Shown: in pieces, positions 24,357 through 32,657 of the stretch
How the letters are laid out: each line of letters opens with the position of its first letter
How positions within the stretch are numbered: position 1 is the stretch's first letter
NCBI RefSeq assembly: GCF_018324685.1
Contig: NZ_AP023354.1
Coordinates: 2,294,001 to 2,358,000 of the forward strand
Origin: Actinocatenispora sera
GTDB lineage: Bacteria; Actinomycetota; Actinomycetes; Mycobacteriales; Micromonosporaceae
DNA: 64,000 nt
Reading direction: 5' to 3'
Notes under the pieces: generated by a model
Seen by the model: only the letters and a program-made list of their open reading frames with translations
The model's database searches: none
Told to the model about the DNA's origin: nothing
Made by a program: the position numbers and the translations under genes

Positions 24357-25106
24357 TCACCGCTCGTTCTGGACGTTCTGCACCCAGTTGGCGCTGACGC
24401 CGGTGATCACCAGGATGATCTGAACGACGAAGATCGCGGCGCCGATGATGCCGAGGATGAGGCCGACGGTGCCCATCGTCTTGTTGCTGGCCTGCCCGTT
24501 GTCGGCCTTCTTGCGGCCGAGGATGCCCAGCACGATCGCCGGTACACCAGCCCAGATGCCGGCGTAGAAGCAACAGATCACGATCGACACGATGCCGGCG
24601 ATCATCGCCAGCAGGTTCAGCACGTTGCCGCTGGTGTCCGGCGCCCCACCCCCCTGGTACGGCGGGGGCGGTGGCGGCACGCCGGGGCCGCCGGGCGCGC
24701 CGTAACCGGGCTGCTGGCCGTACTCGCCGGGCTGGCCGTACGGGGCGCCCGGCGGCGGGCCGGACGGCTGCCCGTACGGCGGGCCGGAGGGCTGCCCGTA
24801 CTCGCCGGGCGGCGGGGCCGACGGCTGCCCGTACTCGCCCGGCGGGCCGCTGGGCTGCCCCGGGTAGCCGCCGGGTGGCCCGGAGGGTTGCCCGGGTGGG
24901 CCGGACGGCTGGCCGTACGGCGGGCCGGACGGCTGGTCGGGATAACCGCCGGGTGGTCCCGACGGCGGGCCGGGTTGGCCGCCCGGCGGTTGGTCGGGCC
25001 GGCCGCCGTAGCTCGGCTCGGGGCCGGGCCGGCCGCCGGAGTACCCGCCGTGGTCCGGGTCTTCCGGCTCTCCCGGCCCGCGCGGTGGTGGCGGTGGGTA
25101 TGTCAC
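24357..25106 (-). CDS. DUF4190 domain membrane protein with Pro/Gly repeat region
   Basis: A 249-residue protein. Residues 1-150 are Pro/Gly/Gln/Tyr-rich (GQPSGPPGQPSGPPG-type repeats), and the C-terminus is a DUF4190 module: two hydrophobic helices, NVLNLLAMIAGIVSIVICCF to VPAIVLGILGRKKADNGQA and TMGTVGLILGIIGAAIFVVQ. Proteins of this kind are frequent in actinomycetes and have no known activity. GTG at 25106 was chosen from the low-complexity start TYPPPPPRGPG with a G-rich site upstream; an alternative GTG lies 24 bases earlier. Confidence 0.75.
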   Translation of the reverse strand: MTYPPPPPRGPGEPEDPDHGGYSGGRPGPEPSYGGRPDQPPGGQPGPPSGPPGGYPDQPSGPPYGQPSGPPGQPSGPPGGYPGQPSGPPGEYGQPSAPPPGEYGQPSGPPYGQPSGPPPGAPYGQPGEYGQQPGYGAPGGPGVPPPPPPYQGGGAPDTSGNVLNLLAMIAGIVSIVICCFYAGIWAGVPAIVLGILGRKKADNGQASNKTMGTVGLILGIIGAAIFVVQIILVITGVSANWVQNVQNER

Positions 25107-25438
25107 GGTGCTGGTCCCCCCTCGTCCGGTCACCGCCTCCCGGCGGCGACCGTGCACGTTGTTTCCGAGCTAGGCCATGTCTGCGGGTCTTGCTCGACCA
25201 GGACCCACCAGACAGCCCCAGTCTTACCGGTCGGACGTGCATGATGCGGCTGGACGGGTGAATTGCACCGGTCGAGGGGCCCGGCCGCGCGAGATCGCCC
25301 CGGCCGTACCGGCTATCGTGTGGGCGTCGCCGCTGCTGAGGGCGGTCAGCCGGGCGACGTTGCCGGACCGCTGGGGCGCGGCCCGGGTCGATCTCACCGA
25401 CGCGATCGCGCGGTCGAAAACCGCCGGAGGAGTCACGC
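25107..25438. other. Divergent intergenic region before purN
   Basis: The 332-base gap should hold divergent promoters. TATCGT at 25314-25319 is a possible -10 for purNH, leaving a 110-base leader. The leader was inspected for the ZTP riboswitch that often controls purine and folate genes; its conserved core was not found. Confidence 0.35.
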
Positions 25439-26044
25439 GTGGCAGCTCGCCTCGTCGTCCTGGTGTCCGGAGCGGGGTCCAACCTGCAGGCGTTGCTCGA
25501 CGCCTGTGCCGACCCGGGGTACGGCGCGACCGTGGTGGCGGTCGGTGCCGACCGTCCGGATGTCGAGGGCCTGGCCCGCGGAGCGCGCGCCGGTGCCGAG
25601 ACGTTCGTCGTCCGGGTCGGCGACTTCCCCGACCGGGCCGCCTGGGACGCCGCGTTGACCGAACAGGTCGCCAAGTACGAGCCGGATCTGGTGATCTCGG
25701 CCGGTTTCCTGAAGCTGGTCGGACCGGCGTTTCTCGCCGCGTTCGGTGGCCGGTACCTGAACACGCACAACGCGCTGCTGCCGGCGTTCCCCGGCATCCA
25801 CGGTCCGCGGGATGCCCTCGCGTACGGTGTCAAACTCGCCGGTGCCACGTTGTTCCTGGTGGACGAGGGTGTCGACACCGGCGCGATCATCGCCCAGGTG
25901 GCGGTCCCGGTGCTCGACGACGACACCGAGGACACCCTGTCCGAACGCATCAAGCAGGCCGAACGGCCGCAGCTGGTGGAGTACGTCGGCCGGATGGTCC
26001 GGGAGGGCTGGACGGTCACCGGAAGAAAGGTCACCGTTCCGTGA
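25439..26044 (+). CDS. purN: Phosphoribosylglycinamide formyltransferase
   Basis: A 201-residue GART of normal size. [19 protein letters not shown] is the nucleotide-binding start, [11 protein letters not shown] and [12 protein letters not shown] carry the catalytic Asn-x-His, and [13 protein letters not shown] the catalytic Asp. It transfers a formyl group from 10-formyl-THF to GAR, step three of purine synthesis. GGAGGAG lies 7 bases before the GTG. It overlaps purH by 4 bases (GTGA). Confidence 0.96.
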   Translation: MAARLVVLVSGAGSNLQALLDACADPGYGATVVAVGADRPDVEGLARGARAGAETFVVRVGDFPDRAAWDAALTEQVAKYEPDLVISAGFLKLVGPAFLAAFGGRYLNTHNALLPAFPGIHGPRDALAYGVKLAGATLFLVDEGVDTGAIIAQVAVPVLDDDTEDTLSERIKQAERPQLVEYVGRMVREGWTVTGRKVTVP

Positions 26045-27597
26045 GCGACATCGCGAGGAAGCCGATCCGGCGCGCACTGGTCAGCGTGTACGACAAGACC
26101 GGGCTGGAGCAGCTGGCCAGGGCGCTGGCCGACGCCGGCGTGGAGATCGTGTCGACCGGCAACAGCGCCCGCACGATCGCCTCGTACGGGGTGCCGGTGA
26201 CGGCGATCGAGCAGCTCACCGGGTTCCCGGAGTGCCTGGACGGGCGGGTGAAGACGCTGCACCCGAAGGTGCACGCCGGCCTGCTCGCCGACGTACGACG
26301 AGACGAGCACGTCAAGCAGCTGGCCGAGCTCGGCGTCGAGCCGTTCGACCTGCTGGTGAGCAACCTGTACCCGTTCCGGCAGACGGTGGCCTCGGGCGCG
26401 TCGTTCGACGAGTGCATCGAGCAGATCGACATCGGCGGCCCGGCGATGGTGCGCAGTTCGGCGAAGAACCACGCGAACGTCGCGGTGGTCGTCTCACCGG
26501 AGCTGTACCCGGAACTGATCGAGGCCATCGCGGCCGGCGGCACCACGGCCGAGCAGCGCCAGCGGTACGCGCTGGGTGCGTTCCGGCACACCGCGTCGTA
26601 CGACGTGGCGGTCGCCTCCTGGCTGGGCGGCCAGACCGAGCGGGGTTTCCCCGGCTGGACCGGCGCCACCTGGGACCTCGCCACCACCCTGCGCTACGGG
26701 GAGAACCCGCACCAGCAGGCAGCGCTCTACCGGCACTGGCGGCCCGGCCTCGCGCACGCCGAGCAGCTGCACGGCAAGGAGATGTCGTACAACAACTACA
26801 CCGACACCGACGCGGCGTGGCGGGCGGCGCACGACTTCACCGAGCCGTGCGTGGCGATCATCAAGCACGCCAACCCGTGCGGCATCGCGGTCGGCGCCGA
26901 CGTGGCGGACGCGTACGCGAAGGCGCAGGCCTGCGACCCGCTCTCGGCGTACGGCGGGGTCATCGCGGCGAACACCACCGTCACCGAACCGATGGCCCGC
27001 AACATCGCCGAGGCGAGCTTCGCCGAGGTGGTCGCCGCGCCGGACTTCGAGCCGGCCGCGGTCGAGGTGCTCAGCAACCGGTGGAAGAACGTCCGGCTGC
27101 TGCGGGTACCGGCCGAGGCGGCGCCGGACCCGGTGGAGTTCCACGGCATCTCCGGCGGCGTGCTGATGCAGACCGTCGACAGGATCGACGCGTCCGGTGA
27201 CGACCCGGCGAACTGGACCCTCGCCGCCGGTGAGCCGGCCGACGAGGCGACCCTGGCCGACCTGGCGTTCGCCTGGCGGGCGATCCGCGCGGTCAAGTCG
27301 AACGCGATCCTGCTCGCCGCCGACCGCGCCACCACCGGCGTGGGCATGGGCCAGGTGAACCGGGTCGACGCGGCGCGCCTCGCGGTGCAGCGGGCCGGCG
27401 CCGAGCGGGCCGCCGCGTCGGTCGGCGCCTCGGACGCGTTCTTCCCGTTCCCGGACGGCCTGGAGGTACTGGCCGAGGCCGGCGTGCGCGCCGTCGTCGA
27501 GCCGGGCGGGTCGAAGCGCGACCCGGAGGCGATCGCCGCCGCGAAGGCCGCCGGCGTCACCCTCTACTTCACCGGCACCCGGCACTTCTTCCACTGA
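26041..27597 (+). CDS. purH: Bifunctional AICAR transformylase / IMP cyclohydrolase
   Basis: A 518-residue protein of normal length. The N-terminal IMP cyclohydrolase (MGS-like) part has [42 protein letters not shown] and SNLYPF; the transformylase part has [25 protein letters not shown] and SNAILLA, and ends [11 protein letters not shown] to FTGTRHFFH. It carries out the last two steps of IMP synthesis. The GTG start overlaps the purN stop (GTGA), so the pair is coupled. Confidence 0.97.
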   Translation: MSDIARKPIRRALVSVYDKTGLEQLARALADAGVEIVSTGNSARTIASYGVPVTAIEQLTGFPECLDGRVKTLHPKVHAGLLADVRRDEHVKQLAELGVEPFDLLVSNLYPFRQTVASGASFDECIEQIDIGGPAMVRSSAKNHANVAVVVSPELYPELIEAIAAGGTTAEQRQRYALGAFRHTASYDVAVASWLGGQTERGFPGWTGATWDLATTLRYGENPHQQAALYRHWRPGLAHAEQLHGKEMSYNNYTDTDAAWRAAHDFTEPCVAIIKHANPCGIAVGADVADAYAKAQACDPLSAYGGVIAANTTVTEPMARNIAEASFAEVVAAPDFEPAAVEVLSNRWKNVRLLRVPAEAAPDPVEFHGISGGVLMQTVDRIDASGDDPANWTLAAGEPADEATLADLAFAWRAIRAVKSNAILLAADRATTGVGMGQVNRVDAARLAVQRAGAERAAASVGASDAFFPFPDGLEVLAEAGVRAVVEPGGSKRDPEAIAAAKAAGVTLYFTGTRHFFH

Positions 27598-27605
27598 CGG
27601 TCGCG

Positions 27606-27632
27606 GCTGCCGCCCCCCGCACTGGTGGCAGC
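27606..27632 (+). terminator. Probable terminator after purH
   Basis: GCTGCCGCC pairs with GGTGGCAGC (9 bp with one G-T pair, 9-base loop), 9 bases after the purH stop. Confidence 0.5.
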
Positions 27633-27687
27633 ACCGCGCGCTCGGCGGTACATGGTTGGTCCGGGCGCGCGGGGCCGTGCCGGCGGC

Positions 27688-28569
27688 TCACGCTCGGCGT
27701 GGTGCCGACTCCGCGGGGATCGCCGCGAGCAGCGTCCTCGTCGCCTCGTCGAGGCGGCGCGCGTCCGCCGGGTCGAGGGTGTCGAGGGTGAGCGGGACGG
27801 GCTTGTCGCGGTCGATCGCGGTCAGCGGTGCGACCGGCGGGGCGTCGACGAAGCCGTGGATCGGCGCGATGGACTCGCCGACCGGGCGGGCGGAGAGGCG
27901 CGCGGCGGCGCGGATGATCACCCGCATCGGGGCGGCCAGCGGGCTGAGGTCGCCGCTCCTGGTGAAACCCGGGTGGTAGAGGACGTACCGGATCGGGTTG
28001 TCGGGCTGTGCCGCGAACGCCACGCCGAGCAGGTCGTTGGCCCGGCCGGCCTGGAGCTGCGCGGTCACCATGCCGTAGCCCCGTTCGAGTTGCAGGTCGT
28101 CCCAGTGGACCGCGCCCCTGGTCGTGCCGACGCCGGCGACGTTCACGATCACGCCGGTGTCGCTGCGGCGCAGTTGCGGGGCGAGGCCGTGGCTGAGCAA
28201 CTGGCGGCTCAGGTAGTACAGCGCGAAGGTCTGCTCCAGGCCCTCCGCGGTGGCGATCCGCTTCGGTGCCTGCCGGTTCGCGAACAGGGCCAGCGCGTCG
28301 ACGGTCGGGTACCGTGCGGCGATGTCGCCGATCGCGGCCCGGGTCGCGGCGACGCTGGACAGATCGGTCCGGATGAACTCGATCGGGCTGCGGGCGCGGC
28401 GGGCGGCACCGTCCTCGACCAGCCGCCGGCCCTTGCCGGGGTTGCTGCCCAGCGCGATCACGGTGTCACCGCGCTCGGCGCGGGCCAGCGCCAGGGCACG
28501 GCCCATACCGTCGGTTCCGCCGCTGATGACGACGACGCGTGGCCGGCTGGGTCGGATCAGGTCGGGCAT
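27688..28569 (-). CDS. Short-chain dehydrogenase/reductase-like protein, catalytic Tyr/Lys not conserved
   Basis: A 293-residue Rossmann protein of the SDR family: GGTDGMGRALA is the TGxxxGxG-type cofactor loop, followed by DLSSVAATR, FANRQA and NVAGVGT. In the region that normally carries YxxxK (here YGMVTAQLQAGRANDLL, aligned by RAN/LAN) both the Tyr and the Lys appear replaced, so reductase activity is doubtful. It is divergent from an HxlR regulator, a common pairing in which the regulator controls the dehydrogenase. The ATG at 28569 is immediately followed by the Rossmann start. Confidence 0.8.
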   Translation of the reverse strand: MPDLIRPSRPRVVVISGGTDGMGRALALARAERGDTVIALGSNPGKGRRLVEDGAARRARSPIEFIRTDLSSVAATRAAIGDIAARYPTVDALALFANRQAPKRIATAEGLEQTFALYYLSRQLLSHGLAPQLRRSDTGVIVNVAGVGTTRGAVHWDDLQLERGYGMVTAQLQAGRANDLLGVAFAAQPDNPIRYVLYHPGFTRSGDLSPLAAPMRVIIRAAARLSARPVGESIAPIHGFVDAPPVAPLTAIDRDKPVPLTLDTLDPADARRLDEATRTLLAAIPAESAPRRA

Positions 28570-28582
28570 GGGCTCATCCCTA

Positions 28583-28620
28583 GGTAGTTACTTCTGGTAC
28601 GCACTACCATCATCGGTAAC
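28583..28620. promoter_or_regulatory. Candidate HxlR operator in the divergent promoter region
   Basis: GGTAGT (28583-28588) and ACTACC (28603-28608) form an inverted repeat, and GTTAC (28587-28591) with GTAAC (28616-28620) form a second, overlapping one. The 80-base divergent gap is otherwise unstructured and relatively AT-rich. HxlR proteins often bind such GTA-containing dyads. Confidence 0.45.
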
Positions 28621-28649
28621 CATGGCAGGGTGCGGAAGGAGGCAGTTTG

Positions 28650-29051
28650 ATGTCCGGTACGGACATGGATGTGCCCTCGATGGTGCGCGCCCCGCTGCCG
28701 AGCCCGGTCCCGGCCGAGGAGTACGAGCAGTGCCCGGTGACCGACGTGCTGCGTCGGGTCGGGGACAAGTGGTCGGTGCTGGTGATCGTGCTGCTGGGCA
28801 AGCGCTCGTACCGCTTCAACGAACTGCACCGGGGGATCGAGACCATCAGCCAGCGGATGCTGACCCGCACGCTGCGCGGTCTGGCGGCAGACGGGTTGGT
28901 GCACCGGGAGGTGTTCCCGACCGTTCCGCCGTCCGTCGAGTACAGCCTCACCCCGCTCGGGCGGACCCTGCTGGTGCCGTTGTCCGCGCTCGCCGACTGG
29001 GTGGTGCAGCACCGGGCCGAGATCGCCGCGGCCCGGCAGTCGCGTTCCTGA
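28650..29051 (+). CDS. HxlR-family transcriptional regulator
   Basis: A 133-residue winged-helix protein: CPVTDVLRRVGDKWSVLVIVLLG, YRFNELHRGIETISQRMLTRTLRGLAADGLVHREVF and VEYSLTPLGRTLL cover the whole HxlR domain. The Cys in EQCPV is in the position used by redox- or aldehyde-sensing members. AAGGAGG lies 7 bases before the ATG. It probably regulates itself and the divergent SDR gene. Confidence 0.9.
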   Translation: MSGTDMDVPSMVRAPLPSPVPAEEYEQCPVTDVLRRVGDKWSVLVIVLLGKRSYRFNELHRGIETISQRMLTRTLRGLAADGLVHREVFPTVPPSVEYSLTPLGRTLLVPLSALADWVVQHRAEIAAARQSRS

Positions 29052-29084
29052 CCCGACGCCGCGTCGCCGGAGCGCCGGTGCGGG

Positions 29085-30056
29085 TCAGCCCATGTGGTCG
29101 AGGTCGGCGCGGGTCACCTCGTGCTCCAGTGGCCGGCCCGACCGGTACCGGTCGATCTCGGCGAGCACGATGTCGCCCTGCCGCCGCCAGCCGGCCAGGG
29201 TGCCGGCGGCCTGGTGCGGGGTGAGCAGCACGTTGCGCAGGCCGCGCAGCGGGTGGTCGGCCGGCAGCGGCTCCGCGTCGTACACGTCGATCGCGGCGTC
29301 GATCCGGCCGGTGGCCAGCTCGGCGAGCAGCGCCTTCTCGTCCACCAGCCAGGAACGGGCGGTGTTGACCAACCCGGCGCGGTCCGGCATCAGCGCCAGC
29401 TCCCGGGCACCGATCAGGTGTCGCGTCTCGGGCAGTACGGGGGCGTGCAGCACGACGACCCGGGACTCGCGCAGCAGCGTGTCCAGGTCCGTACGGCGAA
29501 CCCCGAGCGCGGCCGCGTCCGCCTCGGTGAGCAGCGGATCGGCGACCGACACCACGGCGCCGAGCGCCCGGGCCATCGCGATGAAGGCCCGGCCGGTACG
29601 AGAGGCGCCGACGACGCCGATCGGGCAGCCGGCGATCTCGTGCCGGGCCGGCGCGACCGATGCCTCGGCCCAGTCGGTACCGGCGTGCATCGCATGATCG
29701 AACCGGGGCAACTGGTGCAGCAGCGCGAGGGTGAACGCGAGCGCCACCTCGCCGACCGCCGGCGCCATCGCCTGCCCGGCCTGGGTGACCCGGATGCCCC
29801 GGTCGAACAGCTCGTCGGTGACGAAGAACTTGACGGTGGCGCCGGTGTGCGCGACCAGCCGCAGCTCCGGCGCCAGGTCCAGCAGCTCGGCGGTCAGCCG
29901 CGGCTGTCCCCAGCTGGTCACCAGAATCTCCGTACCGGGCAGCGCGGCGACCAGCCCGGTATGGTCGTCCACCAGCCGGAACGCGGGCAGGCCGGCGGGG
30001 AAGAACTGGCGACGTAGCGCGGGGGACACGCTCACCAGCACCGGATGGTCGATCAT
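29085..30056 (-). CDS. D-isomer-specific 2-hydroxyacid dehydrogenase
   Basis: A 323-residue NAD-dependent dehydrogenase: GCPIGVVGASRTGRAFIAMARALG is the cofactor-binding loop (one Gly replaced by Ala), VSVADPLLTEADA the following strand, LHAPVLPETRHLIG, LVNTARSWLVDEKALLAEL with the catalytic Arg region, DAAIDVYDAEPLP with the catalytic Glu, and NVLLTPHQAAGT with the catalytic His. It interconverts a 2-hydroxy and a 2-keto acid; substrate unknown. It is divergent from a DHDPS-family lyase gene 93 bases away, which suggests a shared pathway through a 2-keto acid. AAGGGA precedes the ATG. Confidence 0.87.
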   Translation of the reverse strand: MIDHPVLVSVSPALRRQFFPAGLPAFRLVDDHTGLVAALPGTEILVTSWGQPRLTAELLDLAPELRLVAHTGATVKFFVTDELFDRGIRVTQAGQAMAPAVGEVALAFTLALLHQLPRFDHAMHAGTDWAEASVAPARHEIAGCPIGVVGASRTGRAFIAMARALGAVVSVADPLLTEADAAALGVRRTDLDTLLRESRVVVLHAPVLPETRHLIGARELALMPDRAGLVNTARSWLVDEKALLAELATGRIDAAIDVYDAEPLPADHPLRGLRNVLLTPHQAAGTLAGWRRQGDIVLAEIDRYRSGRPLEHEVTRADLDHMG

Positions 30057-30148
30057 CGTGGTCCCTTCGGGTGGCAGGATTCGTGCAGGGCCGCCGGAAC
30101 CGGCACGGGGGATGCCGGACCGCGGCCCAGGACAGGGAGGGGTACCGG

Positions 30149-31120
30149 GTGCGCGACGAGCTGGCCCACACGGCGCCGCGGCTGACCGAGGCGATCCGCG
30201 GTCGGTTGATCGCCGCACCGGTGACCCCGATGGACGAATCGGCGCACATCGTCCCGGCCGACCTCGACCGGTACGCGGCGGCGATCGCCGGCGCGGTCGA
30301 CGGCGTCTGCGTCTGGGCGCACACCGCCCGTGGCCTGGAGCTCACCGACGCCCAGCGGGACGACGTACTGGCGGCGTTCCGGGACGCGACCGGCGGGCCG
30401 CTGCTCGCCGCGGTCGGCCCGCCGGCCGGGACCGGCGACGACTTCGCGAGCCAGTGCGCGGCGACCGCCCGGCTGGCCGAGCGGGCCGCCGCCGGCGGGG
30501 CCGACGCGCTGATGGTCTACCCGGTGTCGAGCCTGCGCGCACCGGACACCCAGGCGGAGCGGACGATCCGGCTGCACACCGAGGTGGCCGCCGCGGCCGG
30601 GCTGCCGGTGACCGGCTTCCTGCTGTACCCGGAGGCGGGTGGGGTCAGCTACCCGCCGGCACTGCTGACCGAGCTGTCGGCGCGGCCGGAGGTGCTCGGC
30701 GTCAAGCTGGCCACCCTGTACGACGCGGTCGGCTGCCAGGACGCGATCGCGGCGATCCATGCCGGCGGTGCGCTCGCGATCACCGGCGAGGACCGGATGT
30801 TCGGCCCGTCGCTGCTGTGGGGCGCGGATGCCGCGCTGGTCGGCGTGGCGGCCGCGGTCGCCGAGCTGTCGGCCCGGCTGGTGCACGCCTGGTTCGCCGG
30901 CGACACGGCGGCGTTCGTGCCGGCGGCGCGGCGGCTGGACCGGTTCGCCGCCGCGGTGTTCCGTGACCCGATGGACGGGTACGTGCAGCGCATGCTGTGG
31001 GCCGCCGAGCGCGAGGGCATCATCCCGGCGGCGGCGGCGCACGACCCGCACGGCGTCCGGCCGGACCCGGCCGACCGCGCCGCCGTCGTCGCCGCCTACC
31101 GGGACGCGATCGCTCACTGA
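30149..31120 (+). CDS. Dihydrodipicolinate synthase/N-acetylneuraminate lyase family protein
   Basis: A 323-residue class I aldolase of the DHDPS superfamily: GRLIAAPVTPMDES at the start, the Tyr124 of MVYPVSS, and the Schiff-base Lys186 in LGVKLATLYD. Members split or form 2-keto acids such as KDG, N-acetylneuraminate or 5-keto-4-deoxyglucarate. The neighbouring 2-hydroxyacid dehydrogenase and sugar importer point to sugar-acid breakdown rather than lysine synthesis. GTG at 30149 has GGGAGGGG 8 bases upstream. Confidence 0.87.
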   Translation: MRDELAHTAPRLTEAIRGRLIAAPVTPMDESAHIVPADLDRYAAAIAGAVDGVCVWAHTARGLELTDAQRDDVLAAFRDATGGPLLAAVGPPAGTGDDFASQCAATARLAERAAAGGADALMVYPVSSLRAPDTQAERTIRLHTEVAAAAGLPVTGFLLYPEAGGVSYPPALLTELSARPEVLGVKLATLYDAVGCQDAIAAIHAGGALAITGEDRMFGPSLLWGADAALVGVAAAVAELSARLVHAWFAGDTAAFVPAARRLDRFAAAVFRDPMDGYVQRMLWAAEREGIIPAAAAHDPHGVRPDPADRAAVVAAYRDAIAH

Positions 31121-31176
31121 CCGGGGCGCCGGCCCGGCGCCGCCGAGGCGCCCCGACGGCCCGGTGCCCCGGTGCG

Positions 31177-31944
31177 TCATCGCGCCGCGTACGCGGCCTG
31201 CGCCGGGGCAGCGAGGTCGAACAGCGCGGCGGCGTTGCGCCAGTACAGCGCCTCGGCGGTGGCCGGGTCCAGCGCGGCGTCCTCGACCAGGCCGAACGAG
31301 ACCGCCGGGTCGATCAGCGTCGCGTCGGTGCCGAACAGCAGCTGGGTGGCCGGTACCCGGGCGGCGACGTGCGCGACCTGGCCGGCATCGGTGATCGAGC
31401 AGGACGGTTCGAGGTAGAGCCGGTCGCAGCCGCGAGCGGCCTCGGCGGCGAGGTCCCAGCGGTTCGCGCCCATGTGCGCGGCGATCACCCGCAGCCGCGG
31501 GTTCGCGGCGAGTAGCCCGGGCAGGTCGAGCACGTCGCCGCCCCAGGTGTGGATCAGGATCGTCGCCGCGTACTCGTCGAGCAGCGCAAACGTGTCCCGC
31601 ATCTGCGGCGACGAGATCTCCCGGCGCGGGTACCCGGTGTGGATCTTGACACCGCAGAACAGCCCCGACCCGGCGTAGCGCTTCAGGTCGGCCTCGGTGG
31701 CGGCCGGATCGTTCGGGTTCGCGACGAGGTAGCCGCGCAGCCGCGGGTTCGCGGCGAGGATCTCGGCCAGCTTGGCGTTGCCGCCGGGCGCGTCGTAGGT
31801 GACCGCCTCGGACGCGGAGACGATCTGCAGGCTGATGCCCCACTCGTCCATCACCCGCAGGTTCTCGGCCACGTCGCCGATGTCCATCGCGAAGAACCAC
31901 GGCCCCCAGTGTCCGTGCACGTCGATCACCGGATGGTTCTTCAC
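31177..31944 (-). CDS. Amidohydrolase-2 family metal-dependent hydrolase
   Basis: A 255-residue TIM-barrel protein: IDVHGHWG supplies the His-x-His metal ligands, GVKIHTGYP and ILIHTWGGD further barrel strands, VIAAHMGANRWDLA another metal His, and LLFGTDATLID the catalytic Asp. Amidohydrolase-2 members decarboxylate or hydrolyse lactones and related sugars or aromatics. The GTG start overlaps the stop of the preceding gene (GTGA) with GGAG 5 bases upstream. It is the last gene of the three-gene DegT operon. Confidence 0.85.
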   Translation of the reverse strand: MKNHPVIDVHGHWGPWFFAMDIGDVAENLRVMDEWGISLQIVSASEAVTYDAPGGNAKLAEILAANPRLRGYLVANPNDPAATEADLKRYAGSGLFCGVKIHTGYPRREISSPQMRDTFALLDEYAATILIHTWGGDVLDLPGLLAANPRLRVIAAHMGANRWDLAAEAARGCDRLYLEPSCSITDAGQVAHVAARVPATQLLFGTDATLIDPAVSFGLVEDAALDPATAEALYWRNAAALFDLAAPAQAAYAAR

Positions 31945-32657
31945 GGCTTCTCCAGGAGGGCTTCGAGGGTACCGCCGGTGACGGCGGCCCAGTCGGCGTC
32001 GGACAGCCGGGCGCCGCGCATCCGCAGCGTGGCCGGCGAGGTGTCGTGCAGCGGGGTACGCGAGCCGAACACGAGATGCTCGGCGCCCACCTCGCCGACG
32101 ACCGTCTCGATCGAGTCCGGCGCGTTCAGCAGCCGGGTGGACGCGACGAAGCCGGGTTCGCGCCGGGCGAGCAGCACGAAGTCGGCGACGTGGTAGGCGT
32201 GGACGTCGAGGAACACCACCCGCGCGCCGCGGTCGGCGAACGCCGGCCAGCAACCGCGTACGTCGCCCTCCACCAGCGGCAGCAGGCCCCGGGCGAGTAC
32301 CGCGTCGACGACGTGCCGGTAGCCGGGGAACACCGGCTCGCAGCCCTGCAGCGGGCCGAACAGTCGCACCGCGCGGACCCCGGCGGCGACCATCCGGTCG
32401 AGTTCCGCCTCGGCCCGCAGCGCGTGCCGCAGGTTGATCGTGGCGACCGGCAGGAAGCCCGGCCCGGCGGCGAGCGTCTCGGTGTTGCCGTCGACGTCGT
32501 CGAACCAGGCGCCCCGGCCCGAGCACACCAGCCCGGTCTCGATGCCGGCGGCGGTCAGCTTCGCGCGTACCGCCGCGGGGCGGAAGTCGAGCTCGGCGCG
32601 GGCCGGCCAGGTGCCGCAGAGGGTGTCGCAGTCGTACCGGATCGGATCAGCGCGCAT
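31941..32657 (-). CDS. Amidohydrolase-2-like protein lacking the His-x-His motif
   Basis: A 238-residue relative of the downstream hydrolase: the first strand reads RYDCDTLCGTWPARAELDF where DxHxH is expected, and later strands (VRLFGPLQG, LPLVEGDV, VVFLDVHAY, HLVFGSRTPLHD) keep the barrel pattern. Loss of the N-terminal metal ligands suggests a metal-free enzyme or a non-catalytic partner of the coupled gene. Its start overlaps the DegT gene by 11 bases. Confidence 0.72.
   Translation of the reverse strand: MRADPIRYDCDTLCGTWPARAELDFRPAAVRAKLTAAGIETGLVCSGRGAWFDDVDGNTETLAAGPGFLPVATINLRHALRAEAELDRMVAAGVRAVRLFGPLQGCEPVFPGYRHVVDAVLARGLLPLVEGDVRGCWPAFADRGARVVFLDVHAYHVADFVLLARREPGFVASTRLLNAPDSIETVVGEVGAEHLVFGSRTPLHDTSPATLRMRGARLSDADWAAVTGGTLEALLEKP

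Noticed and set aside
25314-25438. ZTP riboswitch before purNH
   Set aside because: The leader length fits, but the conserved pfl-motif core could not be found.
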